Assembly (NCBI GenBank): GCA_963737835.1
Contig: CAVTUH010000001.1
Location: 1,240,001 to 1,304,000 of the forward strand
Length of the DNA stretch: 64,000 bases
Origin: Palsa-1248 sp963737835
GTDB taxonomy: Bacteria > Gemmatimonadota > Gemmatimonadetes > Gemmatimonadales > Gemmatimonadaceae
Direction: 5' to 3'
Shown: positions 44,380 through 53,262 of the stretch, piece after piece
Position numbering within the stretch: the first letter of the stretch is position 1
Layout of the letters: every line of letters starts with the position of its first letter
Translations under genes and position numbers: made by a program
Notes under the pieces: generated by a model
What the model was told of the DNA's origin: nothing
Databases searched by the model: none
Seen by the model: the letters and a program-made list of their open reading frames with translations, nothing else

Positions 44380-44475
44380 AGAGAGGAGTGACCCAGAAAG
44401 GAGAGAGGCGAGGGGACCTCCTCCGCCACAGTTGTTCGTCTCCTTTCTCCTTTCTGCGCTTCTCCTTTCTCGGGC
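44380..44475. repeat. heptamer inverted-repeat element, copy 3 (GAAAGGA type)
   Basis: Left arm agaaaggagag from 44395; right arm gtctcctttctcctttctg at 44438-44455, then a further ttctcctttctcgg. Its right flank (cgggcgcgtcagcacccgtc), read on the minus strand, resembles the left flank of the 37.3-kb element. It lies between divergent ffh and lon, so it is not simply a terminator. Confidence 0.6.
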
Positions 44476-44542
44476 GCGTCAGCACCCGTCGCCCCTCCTT
44501 TTCGCCTCTTCCCCACAGCCTTCACCGCCCCCCCCGCCCCCC

Positions 44543-47083
44543 ATGCCCCGACCGCAGCGGAAAGAAGAGATCCTCAAGTCCGAGTTGCCGCCCGCGCTGC
44601 CACTCATGGCGCTGCGGTCGACCATCGTCTATCCGCTGGGCACCATCGCCGTGCAGATGGGGGCGCCGGAGAATCTCGCGCTGCTGCGGGCCAACGAGGA
44701 GCCGGGCCTCATCGTGGCGCTCGTGGTCGCGAGTGGGGATCACGATGAGCCGATCGATGCCAAGCAGTTCATCGGACGGGTCGGCGTCGCGGCTCGCGTG
44801 CACGAGCGCATCAACCTGCCGGGCGACACCGTGCAGATCACGCTGCAAGGTCTGCGGCGGATCGTGGTCGACGAGATTCGACAGACCCAGCCCTTCGTCG
44901 TCGCGGCCGTCAAGCCCGCCAAGGAAACGATCTCCGACCCGAAGGAAATCGAGGAGCTCGTGACGCGCGTCGCGTCCGCAGCCGAGACGCTGGCGGACCT
45001 CATCGACCGCATTCCGGACGAGGTCCCTGCCATCCTCAAGATGAACGTGTCCGACCCGGGACGATTTGCCGATCTCGCGTCCACCAACATGAACTTCCGT
45101 ATCTCCGACAAGGACGAGGTGCTGCAGCGCCTCGACGTCGGACAGCGGCTGCGGTTCATCCTCACGCGGCTCGAGCGCGAAGTCGCCCGCGCGCGTGTCA
45201 TGGAGGACGTCAAGCGGCAGACGGAAATCAAGATCGAGCAGCATCAGCGCGAGTTCTACCTCCGCCAGCAGCTGCGCGCCATCCAGACGGAGCTCGGCGA
45301 GACCGACCCCGGCGAGAAGGAAACGATCGACACGCTCAAGAAGATCGACGAGGCGAATCTGCCGGAAAAAGTGGGGCAAGAGGCTCGCCGCGAAACCGAG
45401 CGGATGCGCATGCTCTCGCCAGCGTCGAGCGAGTATCAGGTCATTCGGACGTATCTCGATTGGATCCTCGCATTGCCCTGGCACAAGCGCTCGGGCGATG
45501 AGGAGATCGCGCTCGCGAAGGTCGAGGACGCCCTCGATAGCCGGCACTACGGATTGCGCGAAGCGAAGGAGCGCATCCTCGAGTTTCTCGCCGTCCGCAA
45601 GCTGCGCGGCGGTGACCCGCACGGCCCCATTCTCTGCTTCGTCGGTCCGCCGGGCACGGGCAAGACATCGCTGGGCGAGGCGATCGCCGGCGCGATCGGC
45701 CGAGAGTTCTATCGCATCTCGGTCGGTGGCGTCCGCGATGAAGCGGAAATCCGGGGCCACCGTCGCACCTACGTGGGCTCGATGCCCGGTCTCATCCTGC
45801 AAGCGCTGCGGCGCGTGCAGGTGAAGGACCCGGTGCTCATGATCGACGAGATCGACAAGATGACGGGCGGCGGGCCGTCTGGCGACCCCACGGCCGCGAT
45901 GCTCGAAGTGCTCGATCCCTCACAGAACAACTCGTTCGTCGACCACTACCTGAATCTCCCCTTCGATCTGTCGGCCTGTCTCTTCATCTGCACGGCCAAC
46001 AATCTCTTCGACATCCCGGCCCCCCTCCGCGACCGCATGGAGGTGATTCGCATCGCCGGCTACACGGTCGAGGAGAAGGTCGAGATCGCGTGGCGGTACA
46101 TGCTGCCCCGGTTGTTCGAGGAGCATGGCATCACGGATAAGGACCTGCAATTCACCGACGAGGTCCTTGGTTTCATCTCGAGCCGGTACTCCCGCGAGGC
46201 GGGGCTCCGAAACTTCGAGCGCAACCTCGCCGCCATCATGCGCAAGCGTGCTCGCAAGAAGGCCGAGGGCGAGGAAGGCGCGTGGGTGATCGACCTCGCT
46301 CGGGTCGAGGAGATCCTGGGTGTGCCGCGCTACCCGTTCGAGGAAGCAGAAAAGGAGCCCGAAGTCGGCGCGGTCACCGGTCTGGCGTGGACCGCGACCG
46401 GCGGAGACTTGATGGTGATCGAGGCGTTGCGGATGCCGGGTACGGGACGGCTCACAGTCACTGGACAGCTGGGCGATGTCATGCGCGAATCCGTCGACGC
46501 CGCCCATTCGTACGTGCGCTCGCGCGCGGGAGTGTTGGGCATCGAGGACAAGGAGTTCAAGGAAACGGACCTCCACATCCACTTCCCCGCCGGTGCCGTC
46601 CCGAAAGACGGACCCAGTGCCGGCATCGCCGTCACGCTGGCGATCGCGAGCGCGCTGTCTCGTCGCGCCGTTCGGCGCGATGTCGCGATGACGGGCGAAG
46701 TGACGCTCCGAGGGAAGGCACTCGAGATCGGCGGCGTCAAGGAGAAGGTCCTCGCGGCATACCGAGCCGGCCTCCGCGAGGTTGTCCTGCCTCGGTCAAA
46801 TGAGAAGGACCTTCGCGACGTGCCCGACGAAGTCCGCGCGAACATGGTGTTCACGTTCGTCGGGACGATGGACGATGTCTTCCGCATCGCGCTGCTATCC
46901 GCCGCGGGCACGGCCGCCGCTTCGTTGGCAGCGGTGCTGGCGGACCATCCGCCCGTCGACGATTCGACCGCAGCATCGGGGGATGCGTCCGTTGGCGTGC
47001 CCTCGCCGAACGGCGGAGTCCGACCGCCACCGGCTCCGATTGCCCCCGTCGCACCGAACCTTCCGGCCGACACACTGCGGTAA
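44543..47083 (+). CDS. lon: ATP-dependent Lon protease
   Basis: An 846-residue Lon. The N-terminal substrate domain (LPLMALRSTIVYPLGTIAVQ) is followed by a coiled coil (EFYLRQQLRAIQTELGETD), an AAA+ module with GPPGTGKTSLGEAIAGAIGR at about 367 and VLMIDEIDKMTGG, and the protease domain with the Ser-Lys dyad: PKDGPSAG (Ser about 692) and IGGVKEK (Lys about 733). A proline-rich tail of about 50 residues follows. It degrades misfolded and regulatory proteins. ATG 44543 lacks a clear ribosome site; it follows a run of C residues. Confidence 0.96.
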   Translation: MPRPQRKEEILKSELPPALPLMALRSTIVYPLGTIAVQMGAPENLALLRANEEPGLIVALVVASGDHDEPIDAKQFIGRVGVAARVHERINLPGDTVQITLQGLRRIVVDEIRQTQPFVVAAVKPAKETISDPKEIEELVTRVASAAETLADLIDRIPDEVPAILKMNVSDPGRFADLASTNMNFRISDKDEVLQRLDVGQRLRFILTRLEREVARARVMEDVKRQTEIKIEQHQREFYLRQQLRAIQTELGETDPGEKETIDTLKKIDEANLPEKVGQEARRETERMRMLSPASSEYQVIRTYLDWILALPWHKRSGDEEIALAKVEDALDSRHYGLREAKERILEFLAVRKLRGGDPHGPILCFVGPPGTGKTSLGEAIAGAIGREFYRISVGGVRDEAEIRGHRRTYVGSMPGLILQALRRVQVKDPVLMIDEIDKMTGGGPSGDPTAAMLEVLDPSQNNSFVDHYLNLPFDLSACLFICTANNLFDIPAPLRDRMEVIRIAGYTVEEKVEIAWRYMLPRLFEEHGITDKDLQFTDEVLGFISSRYSREAGLRNFERNLAAIMRKRARKKAEGEEGAWVIDLARVEEILGVPRYPFEEAEKEPEVGAVTGLAWTATGGDLMVIEALRMPGTGRLTVTGQLGDVMRESVDAAHSYVRSRAGVLGIEDKEFKETDLHIHFPAGAVPKDGPSAGIAVTLAIASALSRRAVRRDVAMTGEVTLRGKALEIGGVKEKVLAAYRAGLREVVLPRSNEKDLRDVPDEVRANMVFTFVGTMDDVFRIALLSAAGTAAASLAAVLADHPPVDDSTAASGDASVGVPSPNGGVRPPPAPIAPVAPNLPADTLR

Positions 47084-47145
47084 CGAATGAACGGCCGCGC
47101 GTCGTCAGCTGACAGCGCCTGTCGCCGCTCTCCGCCAACGGGCCC

Positions 47146-47907
47146 GTGGCGATTCAGAATCCCTGGATAAACTTCGCCGTACAGGTTGCGATCGGTACGA
47201 TCGCCGGCGGATTCTCCGACACGGTCGCTGTCTGGATGTTGTTTCGGCCGCGGCAGCGACGGTTCGGTTTTCAGGGCGCCATCCCAAAGAATCAGCCACG
47301 GCTCGCGAAGAGCATCGGCCGCACAGTCGGCGAACGCCTCCTGACGCCACACGATCTCATGGAGGAAATCGCCCGCTCCGGTCTGCGCGATGCCCTCGAG
47401 CGGCAGCTCGCGGTCCTGCTGACAGACACGCTCGACACCGAGCACGGCTCCCTCGCGACCATCATCCCGTCTGAGATTCTCCCGGCCGTCGAGCATGCGA
47501 TCCAGGATTTCTTGACGCGTTTCGTCAACGACCTGCCCTTCCGCGAGCGCATGGTCGCTCGTCTCGTGCTGACCGACCGCACGGTCGACAGGATCGTCGA
47601 AGCGCTCGAAAAACCCATCGGGCGTCCCGGACGCTGGCTTCCCCCCGACGCCGCCGAGCGCCTCGCGCGCGTGCTCGCTCCAGCGATCTGGTCCTGGATC
47701 GAACAGCACATCCCGACGCTGGTCGAGCGATTCCGCGTTCAGGAGATGGTCGAGCGCAAGGTGCTGGCCTTCAGCCCGGATCGCATCGAGGAGCTGATTC
47801 GAGGCGTGATCGACCGCGAGCTACGACTGATCATTCGGACCGGCTACGTGCTTGGCGGCCTGATCGCGGTGGTGTTGTTTGGTTTGACGAAGTTGATTGG
47901 GATATGA
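47146..47907 (+). CDS. DUF445 family membrane protein
   Basis: This 253-residue protein starts at GTG 47146. An N-terminal hydrophobic helix with the DUF445 pattern (AIGTIAGGFSDTVAVWMLFR) and GAIPKNQPRLAKSIGRTVGE begin it; a long amphipathic helical middle follows; a C-terminal membrane segment ends it (YVLGGLIAVVLFGLTKLIG). The function of the family is unknown. It follows lon by 62 nt and may be co-transcribed. A heptamer element follows immediately. Confidence 0.8.
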   Translation: MAIQNPWINFAVQVAIGTIAGGFSDTVAVWMLFRPRQRRFGFQGAIPKNQPRLAKSIGRTVGERLLTPHDLMEEIARSGLRDALERQLAVLLTDTLDTEHGSLATIIPSEILPAVEHAIQDFLTRFVNDLPFRERMVARLVLTDRTVDRIVEALEKPIGRPGRWLPPDAAERLARVLAPAIWSWIEQHIPTLVERFRVQEMVERKVLAFSPDRIEELIRGVIDRELRLIIRTGYVLGGLIAVVLFGLTKLIGI

Positions 47908-47914
47908 AGGGCGG

Positions 47915-48042
47915 GACGTTGGACGTTAGACGTTGGATGTTAGAAACAAACCTGAGGGCCAGCTAGGCAACGTGTAGCTGGCCCTCGAGGTTTGTCTCCA
48001 ACGTCTAACGTCCAACGTCTAACGTCCAACGTCTAACGTCCA
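47915..48042. repeat. heptamer inverted-repeat element, copy 1 (GACGTTG/GACGTTA type)
   Basis: Left arm: GACGTTG-GACGTTA-GACGTTG-GATGTTA (47915-47942). Centre: a 20-bp stem with one bulge (acaaacctgagggccagcta at 47946-47965, with 47975-47995). Right arm: six or seven units of CCAACGT/CTAACGT. The centre is nearly identical to that of the element at 59.6 kb. It lies between convergent DUF445 and HExxH genes and could terminate both. Confidence 0.85.
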
Positions 48043-48108
48043 GTCGTCTCCACCTTCACCGCCGCCGGATCCACCAACCGCATCGTCACGCCGTGCGGCT
48101 TGTCCTCG

Positions 48109-49293
48109 TCAGATGACCGTGGGGCTTCCGGCGATATCAACCGCCGCGACCGAGACCGAGCGCGTGGGATGGGGCCCATACCGGTGGGCGATCGCTTGCT
48201 GCAACAAGTCGCGAAACTGTCCGGCGCTCACCGCTGACTCCCACACGGTCACCCACGCGAGACCCGTCCCCTGGGGCATCTGGACGACCTCGTAGCGGTC
48301 GCCAGCCAAGCCGCTCGCCCCGCGAATGGCCGCAGCCTGATCGTCCAGGTGCTGAAAGAGAAAGAGTCGCGTCTCGAATTCGCCCAGGTTGTCGTCGTAC
48401 TGCACATGGAGACCGTGAGGCGGCGGCGGGAGGGTCACGCGCACCGGCCAATCCCGTTTGCCGAAATAGGCCGTGAGCGGATGCAGAATCTGTGTCGTCG
48501 AAACGGGCATGTCGCCATACGGTTGCTTGCCGGGCTCGCGCGCATCGAAGTCGCGCATGAACTCGGCCCCGCTCAGATACGGAAAGAGCAACGTCTCCTG
48601 CAGCACCATGGGGGCGTTGGCTATCGCAGGCATCGCCGTCTTGTTCTCTCGGATGGTCTCGCGCACGGCGTCCCACCCGCCGGGCATGGCCGCGACGAGG
48701 CCTCGGTTCCCTGCCACCGCAATCATCTGATCGTAGAAGGCCTGGCCTTCGATGATCGCGTCGGCCGCAGCGGAGCGATCGTTGTCACCCTCGGCGCTCT
48801 GTACGGAATCGAGGTTCATGTACTGGTCCTGCAGCGCGTGCACCAGCTCGTGCGTGAGCACCATGTCCAGCGCGGCCTGGGGTGCGCTGTCGACCACGTA
48901 CAGGACCTTGGTCTTCGGGTCATAGAAACCGATGACCTGCTCAGCGAGCAGCGTCTTCATCTCGGCCGTGAGATTCAGCGTGTCTGGAATCATGCCGAGC
49001 AGCTTGTATGCGCCCTCGGTTCCGGCGATGTCCCGCGCCGCATGGCTCGTGGCAAATTGCTGGTCGAGGAACGCACGAACCTCCGCCTTCGTCCGCGTCT
49101 CGACCCGCGGCGGCCGTTTGAACTTGAGGCCAACCGCGTGCTCGACCCGCTTCGTCGCGTCAGCGACCTGGGACGCAGAGGGTCCGGCATGCCCTGCACT
49201 GCGATCACAGGCCGCGCATGCGAGCGTCCCGCTGAGGACGATCCACAAGGCGCCGGTCGGCCAGACATGCGCCAGGCGATCGAGAACGTTCAT
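48109..49293 (-). CDS. putative zinc metalloprotease lipoprotein
   Basis: A 394-residue protein with a lipobox leader (ALWIVLSGTLACAAC). A zinc-peptidase motif, DMVLTHELVHALQDQYM, lies at about residue 150, and an Asp/Glu-rich helix follows (SAAADAIIEGQAFYDQMIAV), where EGQA probably gives the third ligand, as in several unnamed gluzincin families. The function is unknown. Start at ATG 49293. A coding-like stretch (DEDKPHGVTMRLVDPAAVKV) follows its stop in another frame up to the repeat, so the true C-terminus may be longer if there is an indel near 48115. Confidence 0.75.
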   Translation of the reverse strand: MNVLDRLAHVWPTGALWIVLSGTLACAACDRSAGHAGPSASQVADATKRVEHAVGLKFKRPPRVETRTKAEVRAFLDQQFATSHAARDIAGTEGAYKLLGMIPDTLNLTAEMKTLLAEQVIGFYDPKTKVLYVVDSAPQAALDMVLTHELVHALQDQYMNLDSVQSAEGDNDRSAAADAIIEGQAFYDQMIAVAGNRGLVAAMPGGWDAVRETIRENKTAMPAIANAPMVLQETLLFPYLSGAEFMRDFDAREPGKQPYGDMPVSTTQILHPLTAYFGKRDWPVRVTLPPPPHGLHVQYDDNLGEFETRLFLFQHLDDQAAAIRGASGLAGDRYEVVQMPQGTGLAWVTVWESAVSAGQFRDLLQQAIAHRYGPHPTRSVSVAAVDIAGSPTVI

Positions 49294-49356
49294 CACGCCA
49301 CGAGGAAGAAGGTCAATGCGACGAGGCACCCGTCGCCTGATGGGCAACGGATGCCT

Positions 49357-50547
49357 TCACGGTGCGCGCCAGATGACGTCAGTGCCAGTGGCCACCGCTA
49401 CGGCTCGCGCGACATCGTGTCCGCGAACGACGACCCCGTCCTCGATCAACTGCCGTCTGATCGATTCATCCAGTTCGGCGAGTGATGTCGGTTGCGCTGC
49501 TCGCGCCGCCGGCGCGTCGGCCGGCCGTGCCCCGCTCGCGCCACCGGGCGACCCGGATCTGCGCGGCCGATCCACCGGCCGGTCGATCGGATCTCCGAGG
49601 CGTTCGGCGATCGCCGCCTCGAGCTCCGCGCCGAACCGCTCGAGTGCGTTGAATCCCGAGCGCGCGAACCGCTCGAGGGGATCGGGGTCCTCAGACGTGG
49701 CAGGCTCGCCTGCCGGTGGCGGCTCGAAGGCCGCCGCGCCATTCCGAAGCAATCCGCGACGCTCGGCGATGAGTATCGCGACAGCAGGCCGGTAAACGGC
49801 CCGCGCCTGGGTGTGCGCGCACGCTTCGTCCAACGCATCGATCGCCCGGTCCGGCCGGGCGCGATCATGCACATACTCATCCGTTAGCTGGACGGCGGCA
49901 TCGATCGCATCATCCGCGATGACGACGCCGTGATGTCGCTCGAGACGCAGCACTCGGGCGCGCAACACAGCCAACGTGTCGGATGCGGATAGCTCGCGAA
50001 CGTCGACGCGCTGAAAGCGCCGTTCCAGAGCCGGGTCGCCACAAATCCACCGATCATACTCGTCGCTCGTCGTGGCGCCGATGACTCGAAACTCGCCTTG
50101 CACGAGCGCCGGCTTGAGCATGTTGCCCGCATCCATCGCGACGCCCATCGCGGTGCCTTGACCGATCAGGTTGTGGAGCTCGTCGACGAAGAGCACTACG
50201 TCACCTGCCTCCGTCACCTCATCAACCAGTGCGGTGATACGAGACTCATACTGCCCGCGGTACGTCGTACCGCCCAGCAGGGCCACGTGGTCGAGCGAGA
50301 GTACACGCACGTCGCGCAGCGCGAGCGGCACTTCGGCGGCGGCGACCCGCTGGGCGAGGCCCTCGACGATCGCTGTCTTCCCAACGCCCGCCGCCCCGAC
50401 GAGCGCGGGGTTGTTCTTGCCGTAGCGCAGAAGAATGTCGATGACGCGCGCGATCTCCGCGTCCCGACACCGGACGGGGTCCAAACGCCCCCGGCGGGCC
50501 TCATCAGTGAGATTGCGCGTGAAGCGGCCCAACGCCGAGTCACGCAT
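49357..50547 (-). CDS. single-domain Clp-type AAA+ ATPase
   Basis: A 396-residue protein equal to the first AAA+ domain (D1) of ClpA/ClpB/ClpC: FTRNLTDEARRGRLDPVRCR, Walker A GAAGVGKTAIVEGLAQR, YRGQYESRI, Walker B VLFVDELHNLIGQG, sensor 1 GATTSDEYDRW and arginine finger ALERRFQRVDV. The Clp N-domain and the whole D2 with its C-terminal partner-binding part are absent, replaced by a proline/alanine-rich stretch and a short C-terminal module (LAELDESIRRQLIEDGVVV). It could remodel a specific partner. It resembles D1 of unfoldases rather than GvpN. Confidence 0.82.
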   Translation of the reverse strand: MRDSALGRFTRNLTDEARRGRLDPVRCRDAEIARVIDILLRYGKNNPALVGAAGVGKTAIVEGLAQRVAAAEVPLALRDVRVLSLDHVALLGGTTYRGQYESRITALVDEVTEAGDVVLFVDELHNLIGQGTAMGVAMDAGNMLKPALVQGEFRVIGATTSDEYDRWICGDPALERRFQRVDVRELSASDTLAVLRARVLRLERHHGVVIADDAIDAAVQLTDEYVHDRARPDRAIDALDEACAHTQARAVYRPAVAILIAERRGLLRNGAAAFEPPPAGEPATSEDPDPLERFARSGFNALERFGAELEAAIAERLGDPIDRPVDRPRRSGSPGGASGARPADAPAARAAQPTSLAELDESIRRQLIEDGVVVRGHDVARAVAVATGTDVIWRAP

Positions 50548-50730
50548 CGGCCCGTCCGCGATCGATTCGCCGCCCGTCGTGGTCCATCACGTCCGTCATC
50601 GCCACCTTCACCCAGGTTCGCATGGCAGAATCGGTCGCCGGAAGGGTACTCGACCGGCGCCGTATCCTCTCTACCGTTGATTATGTGCCGGAGTTTCCGT
50701 GCCGTGCATCCGCGCCGACGATCCCGGCGC

Positions 50731-51627
50731 TCACGCCAGCCCGAGTCGCGCCAGGTACCACGCGAGCAGGCGGTCTCCCCAAAGGAAAGTGGCGATGGCG
50801 GCAGGCGCAAGGAAGACCCCGAAGGGCACTAACGGCGCCTCAAATGGTACCCCAGCCCGCCGGCAGCGTATCCAGGCAACGGGCATGACCACGATCAGAA
50901 ACACAACCGCACCGACGGTCGCGCCCACGAAGATCGTGAGGAGGGTGCGCGGCGCGCCGAGCGCGGTTCCGACGACGGCCATGAGCGTGACATCGCCAAA
51001 GCCCATCGCCTCTCTCCGGAGCGCGACCTCCCCCAGCCAGCCGACGATCGAGATCGCTCCTGCCCCGACGCACGCACCGATCAACGCGTCGTAGGGCAGG
51101 GCGAATCCGCCGCCGTCACCGACGAACACACCTATGACGGACGCCGCGAAGAGCCACACGAGGCCAAACACGGTGAACCCGTCCGGGATGAGATAGTAGA
51201 GCAGGTCGGTGACGGCAATGCCGGCCAACAGCGTGACGAAGACGGCGACTCGCAACGCGGCAAATGGCGAGTGGTAGACTGCAAAGGCGCCGATCCACGC
51301 CAGCGCGATCGCGATCTCGACGATCGGGTACTGGACCGAGATCGGGAGGTGGCACCCGCGGCATCGGCCGCGCAGGGCAACCCAGCTCAGGACTGGCACA
51401 TTCTCGTACCAGGCGATCTGGCGCTGGCAGCGCGGGCACCGCGATCGAGGGGCGACGACGGAGAGCTCCATCGGCCAGCGGGCGATGCACACGTTGAGGA
51501 AGGAGCCGATGAGCGCGCCCCACGCGCCGACGGTGCCCCACCACAACCACGGCGGGATGCCAGGCGGCGCACCGCCAGCAAAGACGATGCCCAGGGTGGC
51601 GACCGGTCCAATCGGCGCGAGCGTCAC
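50731..51627 (-). CDS. pilD: prepilin peptidase (A24A, PilD type)
   Basis: A 298-residue membrane protease that cleaves type IV prepilin leaders and N-methylates the new end. The cytoplasmic zinc loop has two Cys pairs (CPRCQRQ and CRGCHLP) after GSFLNVCIARWP. The catalytic aspartates are in AVTDLLYYLIPD and GFGDVTLMAVVG. Eight or so membrane segments. GTG 51627 overlaps the stop of the methyltransferase gene, so the two are coupled. No other pilus genes are in the window. Confidence 0.92.
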   Translation of the reverse strand: MTLAPIGPVATLGIVFAGGAPPGIPPWLWWGTVGAWGALIGSFLNVCIARWPMELSVVAPRSRCPRCQRQIAWYENVPVLSWVALRGRCRGCHLPISVQYPIVEIAIALAWIGAFAVYHSPFAALRVAVFVTLLAGIAVTDLLYYLIPDGFTVFGLVWLFAASVIGVFVGDGGGFALPYDALIGACVGAGAISIVGWLGEVALRREAMGFGDVTLMAVVGTALGAPRTLLTIFVGATVGAVVFLIVVMPVAWIRCRRAGVPFEAPLVPFGVFLAPAAIATFLWGDRLLAWYLARLGLA

Positions 51628-52385
51628 TGCCGCAACTCGTACAACAGGATACCGGCAGCCACCGCGACGTTGAGGGATTCCACGCCCGAGATCGGCAGTC
51701 CGACGAGCCGCTCGGATCGCGTACGGGCGAGTGGCGTCAGGCCGCTGCCCTCGTTGCCGACAATGAGGGCGAGCCGGGGGGGCGCGTCGGTGTGCGCCCG
51801 CTCAATGGGCTCGCCGCGCGCATCCGCTCCCCACAGCGCCACACGATGGGCCGCCCGCCAGTCGTCGAACTCCGCCCAGGTCGCCATGATTGCCGTGTGA
51901 GAGAAGAGCGCACCCATCGCGCTACGGACGACTTTCGCGTTCCACAGGTCAACCGTCCCGGGCAGTGCCAAGGTGGCAGTCACGCCGAGTGCCCCCGCGG
52001 CCCGCACCATCGTCCCCACGTTGCCGGGATCCTGGACCGCGTCGAGGACGAGCATGCGACACCGCGAGCCCGGAACGAGGTCCGGCAGCGAACGCGGCGG
52101 GACCTCTGCGATCGCCAGCACCCCTTGGGGAGAGTCGGTCTGCGACCCGGTCGCGAAATCGGCGTCGCCAACGCGTTCAATGTCGATCCGGCGCTCTTCG
52201 AGCGTGGCTCGGAGTGCCTCGCCACGGGGGGTAGCATCGAGTTGGGGCGCGACCAGCGCTCCCCGGATCGTGAGCCCTGATCCCAGCAGCTCTTCGACGG
52301 TCCGCACGCCTTCGGCAACAAAGTATTGCGTCCGCTCGCGCGCCTTTCGACGCTTGAGGTCGCGCGCTAGGGTTAGAAGTCGCAC
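51624..52385 (-). CDS. SpoU/TrmH-family 2'-O-ribose RNA methyltransferase
   Basis: A 253-residue SPOUT enzyme. The N-terminal substrate-binding domain (ARERTQYFVAEGVRTVEELL) is followed by motif 1 LDAVQDPGNVGTMVRAAGAL, motif 2 LALIVGNEGSGL and motif 3 PISGVESLNVAVAAGILLYE. It methylates an rRNA or tRNA ribose; RlmB-like but not assignable. GTG 52385 is chosen over 52451, which would leave no room for the divergent thiD signals. Its TGA overlaps the start of the prepilin peptidase gene. Confidence 0.9.
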   Translation of the reverse strand: MRLLTLARDLKRRKARERTQYFVAEGVRTVEELLGSGLTIRGALVAPQLDATPRGEALRATLEERRIDIERVGDADFATGSQTDSPQGVLAIAEVPPRSLPDLVPGSRCRMLVLDAVQDPGNVGTMVRAAGALGVTATLALPGTVDLWNAKVVRSAMGALFSHTAIMATWAEFDDWRAAHRVALWGADARGEPIERAHTDAPPRLALIVGNEGSGLTPLARTRSERLVGLPISGVESLNVAVAAGILLYELRQ

Positions 52386-52456
52386 GGAACCGAAGGTAAG
52401 CGGGTGACCGGTCCATCGATGATCGCCTCTCCTCGGGTTCGCCGCCACCACCCGTC

Positions 52457-53242
52457 ATGCCTCCACGCGCCCCCATCGCACTGACGATCGCCGGATCGGA
52501 TTCGGGCGGAGGGGCGGGTGTCCAAGCGGACCTTCGTGTGTTCGCTCGCCTCGGCGTGTTCGGCACCACCGCAATCACGGCCGTCACCGCGCAGAACACG
52601 CTCGCTGTCGTGCGGTCGACGCCCATCGCGCCGCGGCTGGTGCGCGCGCAGGTCGATGCCGTCGCCACCGACCTCAGGCCCGCCGCCGTGAAGAGCGGGA
52701 TGCTCGCGACAGCGGGAGTGGCGCGGGCTGTCGCCGCCGCATTGCGACACCATGCGCTCGCTCCCTACGTGTTGGACCCTGTCATGCGCGCCTCCTCGGG
52801 CCGTGCACTGCTCGACCGAGCGGCTATCGCTGTCCTCCGTCGCGAGCTCGTCCCGCTCGCGGCGCTCATTACGCCCAACCTGGCGGAGGCCGAGGCACTC
52901 GGGGGCGAGCCGGTGACCGACCTGGCATCCATGGCGCGAGCGGCACGGTGGCTCGTCGAGCGGGGCGGTGCGGGCGCGGCACTGGTGACCGGCGGACACC
53001 TCGATGGTCCGACGGCCGTCGACGTCTTCTATGACGGATCGACGGCTCCGCGGTTCTTTCGCCATGCACGGGTCGCGACTCGCCATACCCACGGGACCGG
53101 GTGCGTCCTGTCGGCCGCGATCACCGCCCATCTCGCCAAGGGCGCGTCGTTGCACCGCGCCGTTCGCGCCGGGATGGCCTACGTGCACCGCGCGTTGCTA
53201 CGTCCCCCTCGGGTTGGCCGTGGCCAAGGCCCTGTGGCGTAA
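52457..53242 (+). CDS. thiD: hydroxymethylpyrimidine/phosphomethylpyrimidine kinase
   Basis: A 261-residue ribokinase-fold enzyme that phosphorylates HMP twice in thiamine synthesis. Signatures: TIAGSDSGGGAGVQADLRVF, YVLDPVMRASSG, LITPNLAEAEAL and HTHGTGCVLSAAITAHLAKG, which contains the anion hole and catalytic residues. The length is normal. No TPP riboswitch is visible in the short upstream region and no other thi gene is adjacent. Convergent with the purine nucleoside phosphorylase gene. Confidence 0.93.
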   Translation: MPPRAPIALTIAGSDSGGGAGVQADLRVFARLGVFGTTAITAVTAQNTLAVVRSTPIAPRLVRAQVDAVATDLRPAAVKSGMLATAGVARAVAAALRHHALAPYVLDPVMRASSGRALLDRAAIAVLRRELVPLAALITPNLAEAEALGGEPVTDLASMARAARWLVERGGAGAALVTGGHLDGPTAVDVFYDGSTAPRFFRHARVATRHTHGTGCVLSAAITAHLAKGASLHRAVRAGMAYVHRALLRPPRVGRGQGPVA

Positions 53243-53262
53243 GCCCAGCGTCCAGCGTCGCC

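Noticed and set aside
49357..50547. The AAA+ ATPase considered as the missing GvpN
   Set aside because: Motifs match Clp D1 (NLTDEARRGRLDP, GATTSDEYDRW), not the MoxR-like GvpN, and it is 15 kb away.
52386..52456. A TPP riboswitch before thiD
   Set aside because: The gap is only about 70 nt and lacks the CUGAGA and related conserved sequences.
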